From Branchiibius cervicis (GTDB lineage Bacteria; Actinomycetota; Actinomycetes; Actinomycetales; Dermatophilaceae): a stretch of DNA of 64,000 bases. The stretch lies in the NCBI RefSeq assembly GCF_042661605.1, contig NZ_JBHSWJ010000002.1, forward strand, positions 2,294,001 through 2,358,000, written 5' to 3'. A program made the translations under genes and the position numbers. This document shows positions 35,067 to 43,435 of this stretch, piece after piece; position 1 is the stretch's first letter, and each line of letters opens with the position of its first letter. Below the pieces are notes generated by a model, which ran no database searches, was not told the DNA's origin, and saw nothing but the letters and a program-made list of their open reading frames with translations.

Positions 35067-36424
35067 TCAACACTCGATCACATTGACTGCGAGGCCGCCC
35101 CGGGCGGTCTCCTTGTACTTCACGGACATGTCGCGACCCGTGTCGCGCATGGTCTTGATGGCCTTGTCCAGGCTCACAGCGTGCACCCCGGTGCCGCTGA
35201 GTGACAGACGAGCCGCGTTGATCGCCTTCACGCTGGCGATGGCGTTGCGCTCGATGCACGGGATCTGCACCAGTCCGCCGACCGGGTCGCACGTCAGGCC
35301 CAAGTTGTGCTCGATCCCGATCTCGGCGGCGTTCTCGACCTGCGTGGGGCTGCCCCCGGTGACCTCGCACAGTGCGCCGGCGGCCATCGCACAGGCGGAG
35401 CCCACCTCGCCCTGACAACCCACCTCGGCACCGGAGATCGAGGCGTTCTGCTTGAACAGGATGCCGATCGCGGCCGCGGTCAGCAGGAAGCGCACGATGC
35501 CGTCTTCGTCGGCGCCCTCGACCAACCGGGCGTAGTAATGCAGGACGGCCGGGATCACTCCCGCGGCGCCGTTGGTGGGAGCGGTCACCACCCGCCCGCC
35601 CGCGGCGTTCTCCTCGTTGACCGACAGTGCGTAGAGATTCACCCAGTCCATGACGTGCAACGGATCCCGAGCACCTGCCTCCATCAACTCATCGAAGAGC
35701 ACCGGCGCCCGGCGCGGCACCTTCAGGCCGCCGGGCAGCACACCACGGGCGTTGAAGCCGTTCACGACACACTCGCGCATCACCGACCACAGATGCAGCA
35801 GACCGTCATGGACCTCCTGCTCACTGCGCCAAGCCTGTTCGTTGCGTAGCATCACATCGCTGATCGAGCACCTCTCCCGCTCGCAGATCGCCAGGAGTTC
35901 AGCACCGGTGTTGAACGGGAACGGGACCGCCGTGTCGTCCTCCACGACGCGGTCCGCCCCGCTAGCAGTCTCATCGACTACGAAACCTCCGCCGACGGAG
36001 TAGTACACGTGGCTGTCGACCAGTTCGCCGTCCGTGTCGAAGGCTTCGAAGAGCATTCCGTTGGGGTGGGTGGGCAACGTCTTGCGGCGGTGCAGCACCA
36101 GATCGGTGTCGGGATCGAAGGAGATGGGGTGATCGCCCATCACGGTGAGCTTGCCGGTCCGCCGCACCTCGGCGTACCGCGCATCGGTCGTGCCGGTGTC
36201 GACGGTCTCGGGTGCCTCCCCTCCAAACCCAGCACCACGGCCTTGTCGGAGCCGTGCCCATGGCCGGTGGCGCCCAGGGAGCCGAACAGCTGCGCACTCA
36301 CCCGGCTGACCCGGCCCACCGGCAGTCCGCCGGCGAACATCCGCGCGGCACGCATCGGCCCGACCGTATGGGACGAAGACGGCCCGATGCCGATCGAGTA
36401 GAGGTCGAACGCACTGAGCGCCAT
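35067..36424 (-). CDS. sdaA: L-serine dehydratase (single-chain, iron-sulfur), frameshifted as read
   Basis: Deaminates serine to pyruvate and ammonia using a [4Fe-4S] cluster. The N-terminal beta domain starts MALSAFDLYSIGIGPSSSHT; the alpha domain has cluster Cys in EVGCQGEVGSACAMAAGAL and GLTCDPVGGLVQIPC. One base is missing in the C4 tract at 36218-36221, after VVLGLEG. Restoring it joins the two frames into 452 residues, the family length. As read, the N-terminal frame stops at 36140. The predicted -10 TATTCT lies 6 nt before the ATG. Confidence 0.92.
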
Positions 36425-36430
36425 ACGGAA

Positions 36431-36436
36431 AGAATA
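36431..36436 (-). promoter_or_regulatory. Predicted -10 (TATTCT) of sdaA, leaderless
   Basis: Minus-strand TATTCT, 6 nt, ATG at 36424. It lies in the divergent region shared with the Lrp gene. Confidence 0.45.
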
Positions 36437-36512
36437 GCCACGACCTCGGTGGAAAACACGAATTCATCGTTCAAAGGTTGTTTCGCGACGGATTCAGTGC
36501 CACGATGGTCCA

Positions 36513-36995
36513 GTGACAGACGCGATGCGCAGTCGAGCGGGGGACGCAGGTGCTATGGACGCGACCGCCAAGGCCATCATCGCCATGTTGCAACGCGACG
36601 GTCGTGCGCCCTACGCCACCATTGCACGCGAAGTGGGTCTGTCGGAAGCGGCCGTCCGCGCCCGGGTGCAGCGGCTGCTCGAGAACGAGACGCTGCAGAT
36701 CGTCGCGGTCACCGATCCCACCCAGGTGGGTTTCCAGCGGCAGGCGCTGATCGGCATCACCGTGCGCGGCGACATCCAGAAGGTGGCCGACCAGTTGGCC
36801 CGCCTGGACGAGGCCGCCTACGTCGTGGTGACCGCAGGCCGCTACGACATCCTGATCGAGGTCGTCTGCGAGGACGACGACCACCTCCTAGACCTGCTGG
36901 GTAGCCGGATCCGCGCCGTCGACGGCGTCGCGCAGACCGAAACCCTGATGTATCTCAACCTGACGAAACAACGCTACGACTGGGGAACGCGATGA
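36513..36995 (+). CDS. Lrp/AsnC-family transcriptional regulator
   Basis: A 160-residue regulator with an N-terminal winged helix (DATAKAIIAMLQRDGRAPYATIAREVGLSEAAVRARVQRL) and a C-terminal RAM ligand domain (VVVTAGRYDILIEVVCEDDDHLL). Starts at GTG 36513, ATG 36525 or ATG 36555 are all possible; the last matches the usual family N-terminus. It overlaps the aminotransferase start by 4 bp, so it probably controls that gene and perhaps the divergent sdaA and dehydrogenases, with an amine or amino acid as effector. Confidence 0.9.
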   Translation: MTDAMRSRAGDAGAMDATAKAIIAMLQRDGRAPYATIAREVGLSEAAVRARVQRLLENETLQIVAVTDPTQVGFQRQALIGITVRGDIQKVADQLARLDEAAYVVVTAGRYDILIEVVCEDDDHLLDLLGSRIRAVDGVAQTETLMYLNLTKQRYDWGTR

Positions 36996-38527
36996 GCACC
37001 ACACCCGAAACCGCCACTGCCGCATCCGCTTCCGGAGCAGGTACGACGCCACGCGGCACCGACCGCTACGCCGCCGCCCGGGACCACCTGTGGGGTCACT
37101 TCACCCGGCAGTCGGTCTACGAACCGGTGGCCGCAGGCGGCCTCGGAGCGCAGATCCCGATCATCGAGCGGGGCGAAGGCGCCTGGATCTGGGACGTCAA
37201 CGGCAAGAAGTACTTCGACGGTCTCGCCGGACTGTTCACCGTGCAGGTGGGCCACGGTCGCGCCGAACTCGCCGAAGCGGCAGCCAAGCAGGCCGAGAAG
37301 CTGGCGTTCTTCCCTATCTGGTCCTACGCGCACGCTCCGGCGATCGATCTCGCCGAGCGGCTCGCGACCTACGCGCCGGGCGACCTGAACCGCGCGTTCT
37401 TCACCACCGGTGGCGGTGAAGCGGTGGAGTCGGCCTGGAAGCTGGCCAAGCAGTATTTCAAGCTCACCGGGAAACCCACCAAGCACAAGGTCATCAGCCG
37501 CTCCATCGCCTACCACGGCACGCCACAGGGCGCGCTGGCCATCACCGGCATCCCGGATCTGAAGATCCCCTTCGAGCCGCTGGTGCCCGGCGCCTTCCGG
37601 GCCCCGAACACCAACATCTACCGTGCGCAGCCCGAGCTGCGTGACGACCCGAAGGCGTTCGGCCGGTGGGCCGCCGACCGCATCGGTGAGGCCATCGAGT
37701 TCGAGGGTCCGGACACCGTGGCGGCGGTCTTCCTGGAGCCGGTGCAGAACGCCGGCGGTTGCTTCCCGCCGCCGCCCGGCTACTTCGAGCGGGTCCGGGA
37801 GATCTGCGACGAGTACGACGTGTTGCTGGTCTCCGACGAGACCATTTGCGCCTTCGGCCGGATCGGCGAGATCTTCGCCTGCAACGATTTCGGCTACGTG
37901 CCGGACATCATCACCACCGCCAAGGGCCTCACCTCGGGATACTCCCCGCTGGGCGTGATGATGGCCAGCGACCGGCTCTTCGAGCCGTTCCGCAAGGGCA
38001 CCGAGGCGTTCGGACACGGCTACACCTTCGGCGGCCACCCGGTGTCCGCGGCGGTTGCGATGGCGAACCTGGACATCTTCGAGCGTGAGAAGCTCACCGA
38101 CCACGTGCACGAGAACGCTCCGAAGTTCCGCTCGACCCTGGAGAAGCTGCTCGACCTGCCCATCGTCGGCGACGTCCGCGGTGAGGGGTACTTCTACGGC
38201 ATCGAGCTCGTGAAGGACAAGGAGACCCGGGAGACCTTCAACGAGGAGGAGTCCGAGCGGCTGCTGCGCGGCTTCCTGTCCAAGGCCCTGTTCGAAGCCG
38301 GCATCTACTGCCGCGCCGACGACCGCGGCGACCCGGTCATCCAGCTCTCCCCGCCGCTGATCATCGGTCAGGACGAGTTCGACTGGATCGAGCAGACCCT
38401 GCGCGGCGTCCTCACGCAGGCTCTGGACATCCTCTGCCGCGGCTCGGTCCGGTTAGGCTCGGACGGTGAGCGACTACGACATCGTCCTGTACGGCGCAAC
38501 CGGATTCGTCGGCAAACTCACCGCTGA
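36992..38527 (+). CDS. Class III omega-aminotransferase (putrescine/polyamine-type)
   Basis: A PLP-dependent class III aminotransferase, 511 residues as read. It has SIAYHGTPQGAL, LVSDETICAFGRIGEIFA (PLP-ring Asp) and the Schiff-base Lys in TTAKGLTSGYSP. It is coupled to an Lrp regulator and close to aminobutyraldehyde and succinate-semialdehyde dehydrogenases, so putrescine or a related amine is the likely donor. Homology seems to end near residue 476. The remaining arginine-rich tail overlaps the next gene by 62 bp, which is unusual and may reflect one missing base; the -1 frame would stop at 38469 with a 4-bp overlap. Confidence 0.88.
   Translation: MSTTPETATAASASGAGTTPRGTDRYAAARDHLWGHFTRQSVYEPVAAGGLGAQIPIIERGEGAWIWDVNGKKYFDGLAGLFTVQVGHGRAELAEAAAKQAEKLAFFPIWSYAHAPAIDLAERLATYAPGDLNRAFFTTGGGEAVESAWKLAKQYFKLTGKPTKHKVISRSIAYHGTPQGALAITGIPDLKIPFEPLVPGAFRAPNTNIYRAQPELRDDPKAFGRWAADRIGEAIEFEGPDTVAAVFLEPVQNAGGCFPPPPGYFERVREICDEYDVLLVSDETICAFGRIGEIFACNDFGYVPDIITTAKGLTSGYSPLGVMMASDRLFEPFRKGTEAFGHGYTFGGHPVSAAVAMANLDIFEREKLTDHVHENAPKFRSTLEKLLDLPIVGDVRGEGYFYGIELVKDKETRETFNEEESERLLRGFLSKALFEAGIYCRADDRGDPVIQLSPPLIIGQDEFDWIEQTLRGVLTQALDILCRGSVRLGSDGERLRHRPVRRNRIRRQTHR
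38454..38459 (+). promoter_or_regulatory. Predicted -10 (TAGGCT), leaderless transcript
   Basis: TAGGCT, 6 nt (CGGACG), GTG at 38466. Probable promoter of the enoyl-reductase-like / AlkZ-like / PPTase operon, inside the 3' end of the aminotransferase frame. Confidence 0.45.
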
Positions 38528-39662
38528 GCATCTGGCCGCCCACGCCCCCGACGGCGTACGCATCGCACTAGCCGGCCGCTCACCGGGCAAGCTGGAAGTG
38601 GTGCGCGCCGACCTCGGCGTGAATTGGCCTCTGGTGATTGCCGATTCCTCCGATCCGGCCTCACTCAAGGCGCTCGCGGAGTCGACGCGCGTGGTGATCA
38701 GCACGGTCGGCCCGTACGCGAAGTACGGGCTGCCGCTGGTTGAAGCGTGCGCCACCGCAGGTACCGACTACGTCGACCTGACCGGCGAGGTGCTCTTCGT
38801 GCGCGAGTCGATCGACCGCTTCCACGACCTGGCCGCATCGACCGGCGCCAGGATCGTGCATTCCTGCGGCTTCGACTCGATCCCCTCGGACCTGGCCGTG
38901 TTCGAGCTGGCCAAGGTCGCTGCCCCGTTGGGTGACACCACGCTGTACGTACGCATGAAGGGCGGCGTGAGCGGCGGAACGGTTGCCTCGGCGCGCGAGC
39001 AGATGGCTCAGGTGCGCTCGGACAAGGCCAAACGAGCGGTCGCACTGGACAAGTTCGCCCTCTCCCCCGACCGTTCCGCCGAGCCCAAGGGCGAGTGGAA
39101 AGACTCCCTCAAGGTCTGGCACAGCGACGAGATGCACTCGTGGGCGGCGCCGTTCATCATGTCGACCTTCAACACCCGCATCGTCCGGCGCAGCAATGCC
39201 CTGCTCGGTCACGCGTACGGCGAGGGGTTCCGTTATCGCGAAACCCTCACCACCGGCGACGGCTGGCAGGGACGCCTGCGGGCTGAGGCCATCGCCAAGG
39301 GCATGGCGATCGGGATGGCCGCCCTGTCGGTCAACTCCCTGGGTCCTCTGGTCGACAAGGTCGTGCCCTCGCCCGGTGAAGGTCCTTCGGAGGAGGACCG
39401 CGCCAGCGGCCGGTTCAGCGTCGAGGCACGCTCGGGTGGCTGCCGCAGCCTCTTCGCGGCCAAGGGCGATCCGGGCTACGCAGCCACCTGCGTCATGCTC
39501 GGCGAGAGCGCACTGGCCCTGGCCACCCAGCGCGACGACCTACCGCTGCCCGAGGGCCTGCACGGCGGTGTGCTCACGCCGGCAACAGCGCTCGGTGGGG
39601 TGTTGTCGGAACGCCTTCGCGCGCAGGGTTTCACAATCACTGCGGGGCCGGTCACGGCGTGA
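38466..39662 (+). CDS. Saccharopine dehydrogenase-like / trans-acting enoyl reductase-family protein
   Basis: A 398-residue protein with an N-terminal Rossmann fold (YGATGFVGKLTAEHLA) and the conserved VISTVGPYAKYGLPLVEAC and DYVDLTGEV. HSCGFDSIPSDL and VSGGTVASA follow. This matches the mycobacterial Rv2449c/Rv2953 group, in which Rv2953 is a trans-acting enoyl reductase of complex lipid synthesis. Here no polyketide synthase is nearby, so the substrate is unknown. The stop overlaps the next gene's GTG (GTGA), and a PPTase gene is two genes downstream. Confidence 0.87.
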   Translation: MSDYDIVLYGATGFVGKLTAEHLAAHAPDGVRIALAGRSPGKLEVVRADLGVNWPLVIADSSDPASLKALAESTRVVISTVGPYAKYGLPLVEACATAGTDYVDLTGEVLFVRESIDRFHDLAASTGARIVHSCGFDSIPSDLAVFELAKVAAPLGDTTLYVRMKGGVSGGTVASAREQMAQVRSDKAKRAVALDKFALSPDRSAEPKGEWKDSLKVWHSDEMHSWAAPFIMSTFNTRIVRRSNALLGHAYGEGFRYRETLTTGDGWQGRLRAEAIAKGMAIGMAALSVNSLGPLVDKVVPSPGEGPSEEDRASGRFSVEARSGGCRSLFAAKGDPGYAATCVMLGESALALATQRDDLPLPEGLHGGVLTPATALGGVLSERLRAQGFTITAGPVTA

Positions 39663-40692
39663 GCGACGCCGCGCTGCTGCGGATCGTTTCGCAGCGGCTC
39701 GCGACACCGGCCACTTCGGTCACAGCGGCGGTCACCCACCTCACCTGCCTGCAGGCGCAGGACTGGAAGGCGTCCCGATCGGCATTGGCACTGCGGTCGG
39801 ACCAGTCAGCGGAGTCCGTCGACGCAGCAGCGAATTCCGGTCAGATCGTGCGAAGTTGGCCGATGCGGGGCACGTTGCATTGGCTACCGGCCCAGGATCT
39901 GCAATGGATGCTCTCGCTGACCTCGGCCGCGACCGTTCGCGCAGCCGCGGGTCGGCACCGCCAGCTCGGCATCGATGACGGCCACGTCGACCAGGTCCGT
40001 TCGCTGACGCAGGCCGCGCTGGCGGACGAGCCGCTGTCGCGCAACGACCTGCGGGACAGGTGGGCGCAAGCGGGCGTCGACGTCAACGGCCAGCGATTCA
40101 TTCATCTTTTGCAGCGACTGGCGCTCGACGGTGTGGTGTGTCTCGGTCCGGTCGTGGCGGGTCGACAACAGCTGGTGCTGTGTTCGTCCTGGATCCGCTC
40201 GTCCCGGACCGTGTCGGGTGACGAGGCCATCGTGGAGTTCGCCCGGCGATATCTGCGATCGCACGGGCCGGCCTCGATGGCGGACTTCTGCTGGTGGAGC
40301 AAACTACTGGCCCGGGACGTGAAACCACTGTGGCCGCAGATCACTTCGCCGTTCGAGGAACTCCTCTCGACGGCCGAACCGCCTTCGTCGACCCCGCCGT
40401 GATCGACGCCCTCCCGGCGGTGACCCGAGCGGCGCGGGCCACGATGCTGTTGCCCGCGTTCGACGAACTCATCATCGGATACGCCGACCGGTCCCCCACC
40501 CTCGCCTCCGGAGACTTCGAGAAGGTGGTGCCCGGACGCAACGGCTACTTCCTTCCGACGATCGTGCATCAGGGTCGGGCAGTTGCAACCTGGAAAGCGG
40601 GTGATCCGGTGTCGGCAATGCCCTTCGGCGAGAACCTGCCCGCCGCTGCGCGTCGCGCCCTCCCCCGCCTTGCGAGGGCCTTCCCGCGATGA
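39659..40692 (+). CDS. Winged-helix HTH_42 protein, AlkZ/AlkX-like DNA glycosylase family, frameshifted as read
   Basis: Contains tandem winged-helix domains of the HTH_42 family. The LQAQDW segment at residues 31-36 gives a Q-x-Q at 32-34, corresponding to the catalytic QxQ of AlkZ-type interstrand-crosslink glycosylases. The first frame stops at 40402. The C-terminal part (DGRTAFVDPAV, LLPAFDELIIGYADRS, GRNGYFLPTIV) is in the -1 frame up to 40692. One missing base between about 40300 and 40375 explains this; the rebuilt protein has 344 residues. The stop overlaps the PPTase ATG. Confidence 0.82.
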
Positions 40693-41303
40693 CCCGCACC
40701 GTGCAGGTGTGGGTGAGCTCGGTGAGAGGCTCGCCCGATTGGTTGAACCCTACTGAGAAGCAACGGCTGTCGCGCTTCCAGTCGAGTGCCGCGGCGACGG
40801 ACTTCCTCGTGGGCACGACGCTCGCGAGGTACGCGCTGGGGGCCTGGCTCGGCGTACCCGCAGCTGAGGTGCCGCTCGACCGGACCTGCGAACGGTGCGG
40901 TGCACCCCACGGCCGACCCCGCACCGACGGCGCTCACCTCAGCATCGCTCACGCCGACGGCACGGCGCTGGTCGCAGTGAGCGACGCCCCCGTCGGCGTC
41001 GACCTGGAGCCCGTCGGCCGCGCCGTGCCGATCGATTCGGGCGCGGCGGATCTGGCGGACTGGGTGCGCAAGGAGGCGGCCCTCAAGCTCACCGGGGATG
41101 GCCTACGCCTTTCCCTGGCTCTCATAGAGATCGACTCCGGACGGGTCACGCGCTGGCCGTCAGAACCGTTGCCAGATCTCATGGTTCACGATCTTGCCGT
41201 GGACGGATTCATGGCGGCAGCTGCGACGGCACCTGACGCGGCCGTTGAACTACGGCAGCTGACCGACCCCGGGTGGGCCGGGGCCGGTCAGAGCGTGGAT
41301 TAA
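40689..41303 (+). CDS. 4'-phosphopantetheinyl transferase (Sfp type)
   Basis: A 204-residue pseudo-dimeric PPTase. The motifs GVDLEPVGR (metal-binding Asp and Glu) and WVRKEAALKLTG are visible. It transfers phosphopantetheine from CoA to carrier proteins of polyketide, peptide or fatty acid synthases. It is the third gene of the GTGA/ATGA-coupled operon starting at 38466; no carrier protein is encoded in the window. The 3' end overlaps the convergent wall-protein gene by 4 bp. Confidence 0.9.
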   Translation: MTRTVQVWVSSVRGSPDWLNPTEKQRLSRFQSSAAATDFLVGTTLARYALGAWLGVPAAEVPLDRTCERCGAPHGRPRTDGAHLSIAHADGTALVAVSDAPVGVDLEPVGRAVPIDSGAADLADWVRKEAALKLTGDGLRLSLALIEIDSGRVTRWPSEPLPDLMVHDLAVDGFMAAAATAPDAAVELRQLTDPGWAGAGQSVD

Positions 41304-41914
41304 CCCTGCCGCTTCAACCTACGGCGCACGCCGACGCCGGTCACCAGTGCGCCCGCGGCCAGCACCCCGGCGCCGACGACCAATTGCTCGTTGGCACCGG
41401 TCGCGGCCGGCGCGACCGGGCCGTCGGTCACCACGGGCGGTCCGCTGGTGGGGCGGCCCGAACTGGTCGGGCTGCTCGACCCCGTCGGCTTGGAAACCAC
41501 CCAGGCCGGCGGTCCGGGGCGGGTCGTCGGCAACCCGGCGCAACTGCTCGGCAGGTGGATGTGCACCGTGAACTTCGATCCCGTGCTCGACCCGCTGACG
41601 ACGAGCGCGCCGTTGGCCCCCTTCATGCCTGCGGCCGCGTAAACGCCCGGCTCGTAGGGCTTTGCGGACCCCAGTGCTTTGCTGCCCACGCCCGGCAGGG
41701 TCAAGGTGACTGTCTTCTCCGCATGACCCAGCGTCCGGAAGTAGCCCGCGACTGCCGGCACCTGCCGGTTGCAGTAGTACTGCGGAGCGGTGTATTCGAA
41801 GTTGCCCGACGTCATCGGCTTCGGCGTCGTCGCCGCCATCGCCACTCCGCCCGACATGATCGCGACGACCGCGGTTGCGGCAGCACCCGCCGCCGCTGTG
41901 CTCAGCTTGCTCAC
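41300..41914 (-). CDS. Exported cell-surface protein with LPXTG-like C-terminus
   Basis: A 204-residue secreted protein. The signal peptide is residues 1-28 (VVAIMSGGVAMA before ATT), followed by a small beta-rich domain with two Cys (YYCNRQVP and SSCAGLP) and a Pro/Thr/Ser linker. The C-terminus has PAATG, a hydrophobic stretch (LVVGAGVLAAGALVTGVGV) and RRRLKRQG, the layout of a sortase substrate with a non-standard motif close to the LAxTG of class E sortases. GTG 41914 is preferred because GAGGGG lies 8 nt upstream; an in-frame ATG is at 41935. No sortase gene is in the window. Confidence 0.75.
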   Translation of the reverse strand: MSKLSTAAAGAAATAVVAIMSGGVAMAATTPKPMTSGNFEYTAPQYYCNRQVPAVAGYFRTLGHAEKTVTLTLPGVGSKALGSAKPYEPGVYAAAGMKGANGALVVSGSSTGSKFTVHIHLPSSCAGLPTTRPGPPAWVVSKPTGSSSPTSSGRPTSGPPVVTDGPVAPAATGANEQLVVGAGVLAAGALVTGVGVRRRLKRQG

Positions 41915-42175
41915 CTGAATGACCCCTCGTTCCATGGTGACGGCGGACCTGGTCACGTCCCCTGCTCGGCCCCGCCCGCCATCGTGCGCGTGGCCTGCTG
42001 AACCTTGACCGGTTGTGATCGGCGCCACAAGCACCTCTGCGGGTGGCCCATGGCGGGCAGCACCCGGCGTGGGCTTCGAGATGCGTTGCAGGACAGCTGT
42101 TTTGCCGTCAAACGGGCCGAAGCTGCCAATTTGCTGGGAATCTCCGGGCCGGCCGGCTGGCAGCGCACCGCCGGA
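41915..42175. other. 261-bp intergenic region
   Basis: No gene is supported here. It holds an inverted repeat, GCTGCCA at 42122-42128 against TGGCAGC at 42158-42164, which may end transcription of the ATPase gene, and presumably the wall-protein promoter. I looked for a c-di-AMP riboswitch and saw none of its conserved elements. Confidence 0.4.
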
Positions 42176-43386
42176 TCAGCTCGGCGTACGGCGCGAACCC
42201 CAGTGCCACTCGGGGGTGGTCAGTGCACCGAGCCCGTCGACCACCGTCTCACCGGTGTCGCGGTTCAGCGGGAGCAGCAACGGCGCGGATCCGTCCCAAT
42301 CCAGCACCGGCACCGCTCGCAGCGCAGTGGTCATCACCGATGAATGGGTCACCACGATGATTTGTGACCTGGTCGCGGTCTGCGCGATGAGCCGGGCCAG
42401 CGGCTCAAGCAACGAGGGTGCAGTGACGCCTCCGGTTCGTTGATCACCAACAGCGGCGGCGGTGCCGGGCTGAGCAGTGCCGCCACCCACAGCAGGTAAC
42501 GCAAGGTGCCGTCGGAGAGTTCGCCAGCACGCATCGCGCGCAACATACCGGGCTGATGCAGCGCGATGTCGAAGAGGCCGTCGTTCTCAGTGATCTCGAT
42601 AGCGGACCCGGGAAAGGCGTCGTCGATCGTTGCGTCAAGATGGCGTCGGCCGTCCTCGATGATGGTCTGCAACGCGGCCGCCAGATCGCGGCCATCGTCA
42701 GCGAGCACCGGGGTGCGGGTGCCGACCATCGGGTGGCGCGCCGGCGCCTCCCGATCCGCGCGAAACCCGTCGTAGAACCGCCAGGACCTCAGTTGCTCAC
42801 GTACGGCGACGAGTTCGGCCGCCCGGGTGGGCTCGGCGTACTCGGTGAGCATCGAACGATACGGCGCAAGCCGGTCGCTGAGCTGTGCCCAGCCGGTGGA
42901 ACCGTCGAGGTCGGCATCGGCTACCTGAACCAGCCCCCAGGACCGGCGCGCCAGGACGTTGGCCCGACGCATGGCGGCGCCGGCGAACACGACCTCGCGC
43001 TTGATCTCGGGATCTCTCAAGAAGAGCGAACCCGTAGCACCCGGGGCTTGCGACGGCAGGCCAAGGTCCATCAGATAGCCGAAGTCGTCGCTGCCGAAAC
43101 CCACCAAGAGGCTGATCGGCCCTTTGCGCAACACACCCTGGGTGACCCCACTGGCCCGCGCCGAACGCAACTGCGCTGGACCGGCCCACAGCGCCGAACC
43201 CAGGCCGCCCTCGCTGGCCAGCGAACCGATCAGTCGGCCCGAGCCCACGTCGGCCAACAGCCGCACGGCCCGGTAGAGCGACGACTTGCCGCTGCCGTTG
43301 GGTCCGGTGACCACGGTCAGACCGGACAACGGCACCGTCACATCGCGCAGTGAGCGATATCCGCAGATGGCCAGCGTGCGCAACAT
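42176..43386 (-). CDS. RecF/SMC-like AAA ATPase (AAA_21 type), frameshifted as read
   Basis: An ABC-type ATPase with its Walker A in VVTGPNGSGKSSLYRAVRLL right after a short N-terminal strand. The signature-like segment is LSDGTLRYLLWVAAL, Walker B is PLLVINEPEASLHP, and the H-loop VVTHSS lies in the other frame. One G is missing in the tract 42416-42418 directly after Walker B; the corrected protein has 403 residues. It resembles stand-alone predicted ATPases related to OLD/RecF, whose roles are mostly unknown. TAGTGT lies 7 nt before the ATG. Confidence 0.87.
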
Positions 43387-43393
43387 GCTTCGA

Positions 43394-43399
43394 ACACTA
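43394..43399 (-). promoter_or_regulatory. Predicted -10 (TAGTGT), leaderless transcript
   Basis: Minus-strand TAGTGT, 7 nt, ATG at 43386 of the ATPase gene. Confidence 0.35.
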
Positions 43400-43435
43400 G
43401 AGCCGGGCACCGACGCGACCGGGCAGAATGACCAG

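Noticed and set aside
41936..42175. Possible c-di-AMP riboswitch upstream of a cell-surface gene
   Set aside because: The location would fit, but I could not find the conserved internal sequences or the pseudoknot partner; only one simple inverted repeat is present.
43286..43435. Longer N-terminus for the LOG protein
   Set aside because: The additional 50 codons lie antisense to the 5' end of the ATPase gene and are unlike the family; GTG 43436 has a plausible -10 just upstream.
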